Below are positions 9,305-16,774 of a stretch of 64,000 nucleotides of DNA, one piece after another. The stretch is from Leucobacter sp042726155. Its GTDB lineage: Bacteria; Actinomycetota; Actinomycetes; Actinomycetales; Microbacteriaceae. Positions within the stretch are counted from its first letter, which is position 1. Each line of letters begins with the position of its first letter. The position numbers were made by a program, and so were the translations under genes. The notes below the pieces were generated by a model. The model saw only the letters and a list, made by a program, of their open reading frames with translations. It was not told the DNA's origin and ran no database searches. Location: assembly GCF_042726155.1 (NCBI RefSeq), contig NZ_JBHXHV010000001.1, positions 1,488,001 to 1,552,000 on the forward strand, given 5' to 3'.

Positions 9305-9455
9305 GCCACGATCCTCCCATATCAGCCTGCGCCGCCCCCGCTCACCCGTGCTTACGCTCGGCGAGTGTACCGAAATGGTCGGAAAGGGGCCGGTAACGGG
9401 CCGTTTGGGTACGCTCGCGCCTCGGCGACTCAGGTGGATCAGCTGTGACTCCGGT

Positions 9456-9461
9456 TAGGCT
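9456..9461 (+). promoter_or_regulatory. -10 hexamer TAGGCT, probable leaderless start
   Basis: TAGGCT lies 6 nt before the ATG at 9468 and there is no purine-rich ribosome binding site, as expected for a leaderless mRNA. No convincing -35 was found. Confidence 0.5.
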
Positions 9462-9467
9462 GGTGGG

Positions 9468-10709
9468 ATGCAGGTGGCGAAGGATGTGAAGCGCGCACTC
9501 AGGCTCGGTAAGCGCGTACTCAAGGGACGTCAGGCGTACTTTCAGTTGCGGCAGCTCATCGAAGCGCGTGGCGAACTGCCAGAGCAGCACTTTCGGGTCG
9601 GCGTCTACTTCGCCGACAGCGACGTGAATATCTATCAGATGCGGCAGTGGTACGCGCCCCTGCGAAAACTCTCGGAACTGCATCCGGTGCTCGTCCTCGC
9701 GCGGAATGCGGCCGGCGCCCGCCAACTGATGCAAGAGAGCGAACTCGCCGTTGAGTTCGTGCAGCGTGTGACTGACATCGAACGGGTCATTGAAGCGCAG
9801 CAGCTCGACGTGATTCTGTACGTTAACCAAAACACTCGCAATTTCCAGATGATGAGGTACGGGCAGCGCTGGCACGTCTTCGTCAATCACGGTGAGAGCG
9901 ACAAGATGTACATGACGAGTAATCAGCACAAGACCTACGACTTCGCCTTTGTGGCGGGCGACGCCGCACGCGAACGTCTGTCGCGCGCACTTTGGGACTA
10001 CGACGTCACCCAGCGCACCGTGCCGATCGGGCGCCCGCAGGCCGACCATCTCGACGGCGAACCGCCCTTCACCCCTGACAATCGAACAGTGGTGTTCTAT
10101 GCACCCACCTGGGAGGGTGACCGCCCGGCCGCAAGCTACGGGTCAGTGGCCTCACACGGCGAAGCCATCGTGCGCAAGCTCATCGCCACGGGACGTCACC
10201 GCGTCGTCTACCGGCCGCACCCGCGCAGTGGCGTTGTCGACAGCGAATTCGGGGCGGCGAACCAGCGCATCATCGAGATGATCGAGGCCGCAAATCGAGA
10301 CGACGCGACAGCGCAGCACGTGTACGACACGAGCCCGAGCCTCGGCTGGCAGCTGAGTCTGCCCGACGTCGCCATCTGCGACATCTCGGCAATGATCTAC
10401 GACCGGCTAGCCACGGGCCGCCCGCTGATGGTCACGCGCCCCGTCGAAGCGGCCGCTGCCGTCGACGAGGTGGGGTACCTGAGCGTGTGTGAGTGGCTGA
10501 CGGCCACTGAGACTGGCAATATCGAATCGGTGCTGGATCGCGTAATCGGCGACGACGAGGCGCGCGAGCGCCTGGTTACGTGGTCGGCGCACTACTTCGG
10601 TGACACCACGCCCGGAGCTCCCACGCGCCGTTTCCACGCGGCCATCGCCGATCTGCTGGCGAAGGCCGATGCCGAGCGGGTGAAGCACGCGGCGCTGGGC
10701 CGAGGGTAG
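9468..10709 (+). CDS. CDP-glycerol glycerophosphotransferase family protein (single domain)
   Basis: A 413-aa protein of the Glyphos_transf family. It has an N-terminal half with a Rossmann-like start (FRVGVYFADSD) and a C-terminal half containing FVNHGESDK, FYAPTWEGDR and DVAICDISAMIYD, which match the acceptor, nucleotide and DYSS-like motifs of TagB/TagF. Being half the length of its neighbour at 5793, it may act as the primase that adds the first glycerol phosphate to the linkage unit, with the two-domain protein extending the chain; this division is inferred. It ends 10 nt from the convergent ABC gene. The start is set by TAGGCT 6 nt upstream. Confidence 0.82.
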   Translation: MQVAKDVKRALRLGKRVLKGRQAYFQLRQLIEARGELPEQHFRVGVYFADSDVNIYQMRQWYAPLRKLSELHPVLVLARNAAGARQLMQESELAVEFVQRVTDIERVIEAQQLDVILYVNQNTRNFQMMRYGQRWHVFVNHGESDKMYMTSNQHKTYDFAFVAGDAARERLSRALWDYDVTQRTVPIGRPQADHLDGEPPFTPDNRTVVFYAPTWEGDRPAASYGSVASHGEAIVRKLIATGRHRVVYRPHPRSGVVDSEFGAANQRIIEMIEAANRDDATAQHVYDTSPSLGWQLSLPDVAICDISAMIYDRLATGRPLMVTRPVEAAAAVDEVGYLSVCEWLTATETGNIESVLDRVIGDDEARERLVTWSAHYFGDTTPGAPTRRFHAAIADLLAKADAERVKHAALGRG

Positions 10710-10719
10710 ACGAGCCGAA

Positions 10720-11496
10720 TTAGGCCGGGTGATCGTCGTTATAGCGATCCAGCACGTCATCTATCGGGCCGTCAAGCACGAGCTTGCCACGATCGAGGTA
10801 GAGTCCGCGCGAGCAGAAGCGGCGCAGATCGCGCTCGTTGTGGGACACGAGGAAGAGCGTCTTGCCCTCGGCAAGAATCTGTTCGATGCGCGTGTAGCAC
10901 TTTGCGCGGAACGCCCGGTCACCGACGGCGAGCACCTCATCGACGAGCAACACGGGCTCTTCCAGCTGTGAAATTACCGAGAATGCGACGCGCACCTTCA
11001 TGCCACTCGAGAGGTGCTTGAACGGGGTATCTGTCACGTCTTCGGCGCCCGCGAACTCGACAATCGAGTCGAATCGATCGGCGATCGTGCGTTTGCTCAG
11101 CCCGTGCAGACCAGCGGTGAGCCACACATTGTCGCGCACCGTCAGATCGCCGACGAAGCCGCCGGTGATTTCGATGAGGGGGGCGACTCCTGCGTGCACG
11201 TCGACTCGGCCCTCGTCGGGAAAGAGCACACCGGCCACGAGCTTGAGCAGGGTCGATTTGCCCTGACCGTTCCGGCCGACGACGCCAATGGCCTCCCCAG
11301 CGTGCACGTCAAACGAAACGTTGCGCAGTGCCCAGAAGTCGCCCGGGCGCCCGCGGCGGGAACGACCGGAGAAGAGATCTTTAAAGCTGCGTCGGGACCC
11401 CCGGTTGCGACGGAATCGCACGCCGAGCCCGGAGACGGAAATGATCTTCTCGAGCGCCGGGGTAGCTGCGGAGTCAGACAGGTGTGAAGCGGTCAC
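10720..11496 (-). CDS. ABC transporter ATP-binding protein of polysaccharide/teichoic acid export (TagH/Wzt-type)
   Basis: Powers export of the lipid-linked wall polymer together with the permease immediately upstream. The 258-aa protein shows Walker A GRNGQGKST (74-82), an aromatic-poor Q-loop, signature LSSGM (162-166) and Walker B LLVDEV (183-188). It lacks the C-terminal carbohydrate-binding extension of O-antigen Wzt proteins, so it resembles the short TagH/RfbE core. The GTG at 11496 follows the permease stop by 1 nt, with AAGGAG inside the end of the permease gene, so the two are translationally coupled. A longer in-frame ATG at 11550 lies inside the permease gene and is not preferred. 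Confidence 0.9.
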   Translation of the reverse strand: MTASHLSDSAATPALEKIISVSGLGVRFRRNRGSRRSFKDLFSGRSRRGRPGDFWALRNVSFDVHAGEAIGVVGRNGQGKSTLLKLVAGVLFPDEGRVDVHAGVAPLIEITGGFVGDLTVRDNVWLTAGLHGLSKRTIADRFDSIVEFAGAEDVTDTPFKHLSSGMKVRVAFSVISQLEEPVLLVDEVLAVGDRAFRAKCYTRIEQILAEGKTLFLVSHNERDLRRFCSRGLYLDRGKLVLDGPIDDVLDRYNDDHPA

Positions 11497-11497
11497 G

Positions 11498-12325
11498 TCA
11501 CAGCTCCTTGAGTACGCCGCCGATGGTGCGGCGGAAGACGAGAATTCCAATGCCCAGGAAGACCAGAGTCATTGCGGTCGACGCGCCGATCAGTGGCCAG
11601 TCGATCTGATCCGGGAAGAAACCGGCGCGGAACAGGGCAAAGATTCCTGACAGCGGATTGAACCAGGCGAGGGGCTGAGCGAAATGGGGGAGGTCCGCCG
11701 CGCCGTAAATGATGGGCGATGCGTAGAAGAGCACCCGAAGAATCAGTTTCGTGGCCCGTTCAAGATCGCGGAAATAGACGACGAGTGGCGCGACAATGAG
11801 TCCAACTCCGAGCGTCAGCATCGCGAGCAGCACGACGGCGACGGGCATCAGCAGGATGCCCCAACCTACGGGCGCGCCGGTGAAAATGGCGAATGCTGCG
11901 AGCACTGGCAGGCTCAGTAAAAACTCGATGCCCTTTGAGCACACGATGCGCCCGACCCAGATCCAGTGCGGAAGGGCGACCGATCTCACGAGTTTCACGT
12001 CTCGTAAAAACGCGCGTGTCGAATCCGAAATGGCGCCGTTGACCCACACCCAGGGCAACAGTGCGGTGAGCAAGAAAACGATGTACGGCTGCTCGCCGAC
12101 CGTGCGCTGAAAGACCTGCGTGAAGACGAACCAGTAGATCAAGCTCATCAGCAGCGGGTCAAGAATGGACCAGAGGTAGCCGAGCAGTGACGTCGAATAC
12201 CGGACCTTCAGATCACGTCGAGTCAGCAGCCACAGTGAAGACCACGCGCTGACGCGACGCGGTCGGGTGCGGGGTGAAGAGGACACAAAGCTATTCTGCC
12301 GGGTTCCGACCATCGGCGAGGCCAC
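11498..12325 (-). CDS. ABC-2 type permease of polysaccharide/teichoic acid export (TagG/Wzm-type)
   Basis: Membrane half of the wall-polymer exporter. The protein has 275 residues and about six hydrophobic helices. It carries the family's N-terminal amphipathic stretch (LLTRRDLKVRYSTSLLGYLW) and the C-terminal LNPLSG-like segment (FNPLSGIFALFR). It is first in a two-gene minus-strand operon with the ATPase. The GTG at 12325 is taken as start; the ATG at 12313 is also possible. It is divergent from the second ABC system across only about 35 nt, so the two promoters must overlap. Confidence 0.88.
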   Translation of the reverse strand: MASPMVGTRQNSFVSSSPRTRPRRVSAWSSLWLLTRRDLKVRYSTSLLGYLWSILDPLLMSLIYWFVFTQVFQRTVGEQPYIVFLLTALLPWVWVNGAISDSTRAFLRDVKLVRSVALPHWIWVGRIVCSKGIEFLLSLPVLAAFAIFTGAPVGWGILLMPVAVVLLAMLTLGVGLIVAPLVVYFRDLERATKLILRVLFYASPIIYGAADLPHFAQPLAWFNPLSGIFALFRAGFFPDQIDWPLIGASTAMTLVFLGIGILVFRRTIGGVLKEL

Positions 12326-12347
12326 ACGATGTACACCGAACCTTTGC

Positions 12348-12353
12348 TAAATT
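12348..12353 (+). promoter_or_regulatory. -10 hexamer TAAATT, probable leaderless start
   Basis: TAAATT ends 7 nt before the GTG at 12361. This places the gene start 29 codons inside the longest open frame, which otherwise would begin inside the divergent permease gene. Confidence 0.5.
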
Positions 12354-12360
12354 AGTAGTC

Positions 12361-13497
12361 GTGCCGCCCGTAACTCCGTCAGCCATGCCCGCGCCCGAAC
12401 CCCAGAGGGGGTCGATGCCGAATGAAGCGACGGTGATCGGCGAAGTAGCCAGTGGGGCTGGTGGGGCATCACGATTGCGTCCGAGCCGGACCTCGGGCGG
12501 CTCGTCAGGCGCCTCGCAGCCTGACACAGCAACGGATTCAGGAGCGCCTTCGGTCGCCGCTGAGCCGCGCGCGGGGGAGCCTGCCGGCGCGCCGCGCTCC
12601 GCGACGCCGCCTCCCGCCGCCGGTTCAGCCTCAGAAGAACCCGCGACTCGCTCGCCCCGCACCGGTCGCATTGAGGTGCCGGTGCCATCGGTGGTGCGCG
12701 CCCGCGAACGCGGCCGAATCGCCGAGCAAAACCCCGTTGTGCTGCGCACAGAGATGCTCACGAAGACGTATGGCTCGCTCGTCGCGGCGGGCGACGTCTC
12801 CATCGACGTGCACGCGGGCTCATTCACAGGTTTCGTCGGGCCGAACGGTGCTGGCAAGACCACGACGCTCTCGATGATCAGCGGCCTGCTGCGCCCCACG
12901 TCGGGTCGTGTCACCGTCAGCGGCGTTGATGTCTGGACGGACGGTCCGGCGGCGAAGCGACTTATCGGCACGCTGCCTGATCGCCTGCGGCTATTTGACC
13001 GGCTCACGGGCGCCCAGCTCCTCTATTACAGCGGCGTGTTGCACGGTGTCGCTGAAGCCGCGGTCGCCACACGCTCTGCCGAACTTGCTGAAGCATTCGG
13101 GCTCGAATCGGCACTTGGCCGCTTGGTCTCCGACTACTCAGCCGGTATGCAGAAGAAGATTGCGCTCGCCTGCTCGATGATCCACGCACCGGAGGTGTTG
13201 GTTCTCGACGAACCGTTCGAAGCCATTGACCCCGTTTCTGCGGCGAACGTCACCGACATTCTTGAGAAGTATGTTTCTGGCGGTGGCAGCGTCGTGATGT
13301 CGAGCCACAGCCTTGATCTCATCCAGCGTGTATGTGACCACGTCTCGATCATTGTGGACGGCAGCGTGATTGCTCAGGGCACCGTAGACGCCGTGCGCGA
13401 TGGGCTCAGCCTCGAGGAGCGGTTTGTGCAGCTCACCGGTGTGAGTGATGCAAGGAAGGGGCTCGAGTGGCTTTCCGGCTCTTCCGACTCCGAGTAG
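12361..13497 (+). CDS. ABC transporter ATP-binding protein with disordered Pro/Ala-rich N-terminus
   Basis: ATPase of an ABC exporter of unknown substrate. From the GTG at 12361 it is 378 aa. About 120 N-terminal residues are Ala/Pro/Ser-rich and probably disordered. The nucleotide-binding domain follows with Walker A GPNGAGKTT (about 160-168), signature YSAGM near 259 and Walker B VLVLDEP near 279. The domain most resembles DrrA/CcmA-type ATPases that pair with separate permeases. Its end overlaps the permease gene by 31 bp, so the two are co-translated. The leaderless hexamer at 12348 and the divergent gene argue against the longer start at 12274. Confidence 0.88.
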   Translation: MPPVTPSAMPAPEPQRGSMPNEATVIGEVASGAGGASRLRPSRTSGGSSGASQPDTATDSGAPSVAAEPRAGEPAGAPRSATPPPAAGSASEEPATRSPRTGRIEVPVPSVVRARERGRIAEQNPVVLRTEMLTKTYGSLVAAGDVSIDVHAGSFTGFVGPNGAGKTTTLSMISGLLRPTSGRVTVSGVDVWTDGPAAKRLIGTLPDRLRLFDRLTGAQLLYYSGVLHGVAEAAVATRSAELAEAFGLESALGRLVSDYSAGMQKKIALACSMIHAPEVLVLDEPFEAIDPVSAANVTDILEKYVSGGGSVVMSSHSLDLIQRVCDHVSIIVDGSVIAQGTVDAVRDGLSLEERFVQLTGVSDARKGLEWLSGSSDSE

Positions 13498-15038
13498 CGC
13501 TGCTGGGCGGTAGCTTCCGCGGGTCATTTGGCAAGGGTCTGCGTGCCGCCCTGCTCTACGCGGTGCTCGCGGCCGCTGCCGTGGTGCTCGCCTTCGCGCC
13601 GACTGTGCTCGTGGCAGACGCTCACGAGCGCTCTGTTGTCGACCTCATCATTGGCACCGCGATCCTCTTCGGCGTGTTCATCGTTCCCTTCTTCGAGAAC
13701 CGACGGATGCTTGAGCCGCGCCAGTTCGCGCAGTACCCCGCGGAGTCGGGTTCAGTTGCAGGATCACTGCTGCTTTCGACGGTGCTGACGTGGCCGTTCT
13801 TCCTGTTGGTCATCTGGCTCGCAGTGCTCGTCACCACGCGCCCTGAGTGGCATGATCCTGCCTGGATCGCCCCCGTCGCCTGCGTGCTCGCGGCACTCTT
13901 TGCCGTGGCCAGTGTGCGAGTGACCTCGCTCATTTCGCGACTGCTCGCGGGTCAGCGATTCGCCGGGGCACTGCGCACCGCTGGCGTCGTACTGATCGTC
14001 GCGATGTTGCCGCTCGCCGTGTTCGTCGGCGCCACAATCTTTGCTCCTGGCGGGTTCGAGACTGCTGATCAAGCGGCTGAAACGCTGGCTTTGACGCCGT
14101 TCGGGGCCCCGTTCGCGGCAATCCAGGCTGCAGCGGCTGGCGACAGCCAGGGCGCGTTGCTTGAACTCGGCATCCTCGCGGCGGCGATCGTTGTGCTGCT
14201 CGCGATCTGGTTTCCGCTCGTCGCCGTTTCGAACCAGCACATTGAACGTCCGCTCTCGCCCGGTATTGCGCGCAGCGGCCTCGGCTGGTTTGAGCGGTTC
14301 TCGGCGCGACCCGCGCAGGTAATCGCGGCACGCCAGTTGACGTACTGGGCAAGGGATCCGCGCTATCGCGTCGCACTCTTTGCGATCCCGCTCGCGCCGA
14401 TATTCATGATGCTCGCGTTTTGGGTCGCGGGGGCTCCGCTCACGTGGCTCGCACTCGTGCCGTTGCCCGTGATCCTGCTGCTGCTCGGCTGGTCCCAGCA
14501 CAACGATGTCGCGATGGACTCCACTGCGATCTGGGAGCACGTCGCGAGTGGCACGCGCGGTCGCTCTGACCGTGCTGGGCGCCTCGCGCCGGTGCTCATG
14601 ATCGGTGTGCCGCTGGCCGTCATCGGATCGAGCATCACGGTGACGATTGTCGGCGACTGGCGCATTCTGCCGGCTGTCGTGGGAATGAACCTGGGCGTGC
14701 TGCTGGTGGCGTGCGCAGTGTCGAGCATTTTCTCGGTGCTGACCCCCTACCCGGCGACGCGGCCCGGCGACAGTCCGTTCGTGCAGCCGCAGTGGTCGGG
14801 GTCGGGCTCCGGCCTCGCGCAAACCATCGCGATGATTTTGGCGCTGGCACTCGCTGCTCCACCGGTCTGGTTTGCGATCACGGCGATCATCGATGTTGAG
14901 TTCGCCTCGAATATGTGGGCACTCGGTTTTGGCATCGGATACGGATTCGTCGTGCTGGTGCTCGGTGTTCTGATTGGCGGGTGGCTCTTCGATCGCAGCG
15001 GTCCAGAGCTGATTGCAGTCACCCAGGTCTTCGATTAA
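13467..15038 (+). CDS. Polytopic membrane protein, putative ABC exporter permease
   Basis: A 523-aa protein with about twelve hydrophobic helices, starting at a GTG inside the 3' end of the ATPase gene (31-bp overlap). It begins with a basic segment (FRLFRLRVALLGG) typical of ABC-2-like permeases. Two similar halves of six helices are separated by a cytoplasmic loop around residues 255-300. No residue-level motif gives the substrate. Coupling to the ATPase makes an exporter the best reading, but the permease family itself is not one I can name. Confidence 0.75.
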   Translation: MAFRLFRLRVALLGGSFRGSFGKGLRAALLYAVLAAAAVVLAFAPTVLVADAHERSVVDLIIGTAILFGVFIVPFFENRRMLEPRQFAQYPAESGSVAGSLLLSTVLTWPFFLLVIWLAVLVTTRPEWHDPAWIAPVACVLAALFAVASVRVTSLISRLLAGQRFAGALRTAGVVLIVAMLPLAVFVGATIFAPGGFETADQAAETLALTPFGAPFAAIQAAAAGDSQGALLELGILAAAIVVLLAIWFPLVAVSNQHIERPLSPGIARSGLGWFERFSARPAQVIAARQLTYWARDPRYRVALFAIPLAPIFMMLAFWVAGAPLTWLALVPLPVILLLLGWSQHNDVAMDSTAIWEHVASGTRGRSDRAGRLAPVLMIGVPLAVIGSSITVTIVGDWRILPAVVGMNLGVLLVACAVSSIFSVLTPYPATRPGDSPFVQPQWSGSGSGLAQTIAMILALALAAPPVWFAITAIIDVEFASNMWALGFGIGYGFVVLVLGVLIGGWLFDRSGPELIAVTQVFD

Positions 15039-15055
15039 TTCACCGATCCCAGGAG

Positions 15056-15061
15056 TACACT
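15056..15061 (+). promoter_or_regulatory. -10 hexamer TACACT, probable leaderless start
   Basis: TACACT lies 6 nt before the ATG at 15068, matching the leaderless pattern and fixing the start of the DUF3039 gene. Confidence 0.55.
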
Positions 15062-15067
15062 GACCGC

Positions 15068-15340
15068 ATGGGTATCTTCACGCGCAATGATTCCGACACC
15101 GGAGGCGGCGTCGATGTGCTCGACCGCGAACTCGAGAAGCTGCTCGAAGATTCGCAGATCGAGGACGGAGACCACGAACGGTTCTCGCACTACGTCCCCA
15201 AAGACAAGATCATGGAGTCGGCGATGACGGGCAAGCCCGTACGTGCGCTCTGCGGCAAGAAGTGGACGCCGTCGCGCGACCCCGAGAAGTTCCCCGTCTG
15301 CCCGGACTGCAAAAAGGTCTACGAGGAGATGCGCAAGTAG
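15068..15340 (+). CDS. DUF3039 domain-containing protein
   Basis: A 90-aa soluble protein of a family restricted to actinobacteria and of unknown function. The C-terminal half holds two cysteine pairs, a single Cys in RALCGKKW and CPDCKK, which together could bind one metal ion. The N-terminal half is acidic. It is monocistronic and leaderless. A longer frame from 14915 would overlap the permease gene and is rejected on the promoter evidence. Confidence 0.85.
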   Translation: MGIFTRNDSDTGGGVDVLDRELEKLLEDSQIEDGDHERFSHYVPKDKIMESAMTGKPVRALCGKKWTPSRDPEKFPVCPDCKKVYEEMRK

Positions 15341-15407
15341 CCTCTCTGCTGCGAAGCTTGCTTTGCTGCGAGGCGTGAGCGACTGACGTTGGTCGGCCGA
15401 CGCGCGG

Positions 15408-16724
15408 TTAGCGGTACTCGGTAGGGATTGCGGGATCTCCGCGCGTCAGGCTCATCGCAACCGGCGGCAGCTCCGCAACGCTGGCCAGGTGGCGCTCACG
15501 CGCTGCGGCAATACCGTCGTGGCCGGTGTATTCCTGCTGGATCGCGCCGTCGATGACGAGCGGCACCAGAACGAGGCGGCCGTCGGCGTCGGCGCCCTCG
15601 GTTGTGCCACCCGGGCCGTCGCCGAGCAAGATCAGTTCGTTTGTCGCGACGCCGCGAGGGGAGAGTGCGCGACGCACGCTCTTGCGCCCGCCGACCGAAG
15701 CCTTCTCCGCCGACTTCTTCGCGACCGACACCCACGCGCCGTCGGCGTCTTCGTGAGCGACGAGCTTGTAGACCATGCCCATCGTGGGCGTGCCAGAACC
15801 GACCACGACCGACGTGCCGACGCCGAAGCTGTCGACGGGGGAGGCGGCCAGTGCCGCAACCGTGTATTCGTCCAGGTCGTTCGTGACCGTGATCCGGGTG
15901 CGTGTCGCCCCGAGCTCGTCGAGCAGGCGACGCACGCGGCTGACGACGATGGGCAGGTCGCCAGAGTCGATGCGCACGGCCCCGAGCTCGGTGCCGGCGA
16001 CCTCGATAGCGGTGCGTACGCCCTCGTCGATGTCGTAGGTGTCGACAAGGAGCGTGGTGCCGGTGCCGAGCGCGGCCACCTGCGCCTCGAACGCCGCGAG
16101 TTCGCTCTCGTGCAGCAGCGTGAAGCTGTGCGCTGCGGTGCCCATGGTGGGGATGCCGTAGCTGCGGCCAGCCTCAAGGTTCGACGTCGCGGTGAAGCCC
16201 GCAATATATGCGGCGCGAGCCGACGCGACTGCGCTGTACTCGCCGGTGCGGCGCGAGCCCATCTCGGCAAGCGGCTTGCCTGCTGCCGCGTGCACCATGC
16301 GCGACGCCGCTGTGGCGACCGCGGAGTCGGCGTTCAAGATGCTGAGCGCGAGGGTTTCGAGCAGCACGCCCTCGGCGAAGCTCGACTCGACCGTGATGAG
16401 CGGAGAACCCGGGAAAAACACCTCGCCCTCGGGATACCCCCAGATGTTGCCAGAGAACTTGAAATCGGCAAGCCAGTCGAGTGTCTGTGCGCTCACGACC
16501 TGGTGCTCGCGTAAAAAGGTGAGTTCTTCGTCGCCGAATCGGAACTGCTCGATGGCCTCCAGGAGGCGGCCGGTGCCCGCAACGACGCCGTACCGGCGGG
16601 CGCCCGAGAGGCGCCTCGCGAACAGCTCGAAGACGCTGCGTCGGTGGGCGGTGCCGGCTTGCAGCGCGGCATCGACCATCGTCAGTTCGTAGTGATCGGT
16701 GAGCAGCGCCGTCGAGGTATGCAC
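15408..16724 (-). CDS. pncB: Nicotinate phosphoribosyltransferase
   Basis: Converts nicotinate and PRPP to nicotinate mononucleotide in the NAD salvage (Preiss-Handler) pathway, in the cytoplasm. The 438-aa length and the N-terminal LLTDHYELTM motif fit the family. The protein also shows the catalytic-region HSFTLLHE, the VDTYDIDEG strand and IDSGDLP, part of the phosphate-binding barrel. A GTG start is supported by a TAAGCT hexamer 6 nt upstream (leaderless). It lies downstream of dnaE2 on the same strand with a 50-nt gap, but its own promoter suggests independent expression. Confidence 0.95.
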   Translation of the reverse strand: MHTSTALLTDHYELTMVDAALQAGTAHRRSVFELFARRLSGARRYGVVAGTGRLLEAIEQFRFGDEELTFLREHQVVSAQTLDWLADFKFSGNIWGYPEGEVFFPGSPLITVESSFAEGVLLETLALSILNADSAVATAASRMVHAAAGKPLAEMGSRRTGEYSAVASARAAYIAGFTATSNLEAGRSYGIPTMGTAAHSFTLLHESELAAFEAQVAALGTGTTLLVDTYDIDEGVRTAIEVAGTELGAVRIDSGDLPIVVSRVRRLLDELGATRTRITVTNDLDEYTVAALAASPVDSFGVGTSVVVGSGTPTMGMVYKLVAHEDADGAWVSVAKKSAEKASVGGRKSVRRALSPRGVATNELILLGDGPGGTTEGADADGRLVLVPLVIDGAIQQEYTGHDGIAAARERHLASVAELPPVAMSLTRGDPAIPTEYR

Positions 16725-16730
16725 CCGGCC

Positions 16731-16736
16731 AGCTTA
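16731..16736 (-). promoter_or_regulatory. -10 hexamer TAAGCT of pncB, probable leaderless start
   Basis: On the minus strand TAAGCT (16736-16731) is separated from the GTG start of pncB (16724) by six bases (GGCCGG). Confidence 0.55.
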
Positions 16737-16774
16737 GCCGGTCGGTGTCGGTTGAGCGGGAGCCGTCGCCTCGC

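Noticed and set aside
12274..12360. Longer N-terminus for the ABC ATPase at 12361
   Set aside because: The extra 29 codons overlap the divergent permease gene and its promoter, and a TAAATT hexamer is placed just before the GTG at 12361.
15489..16514. 341-codon plus-strand frame opposite pncB
   Set aside because: Shadow of pncB, which has all the family motifs and a promoter.
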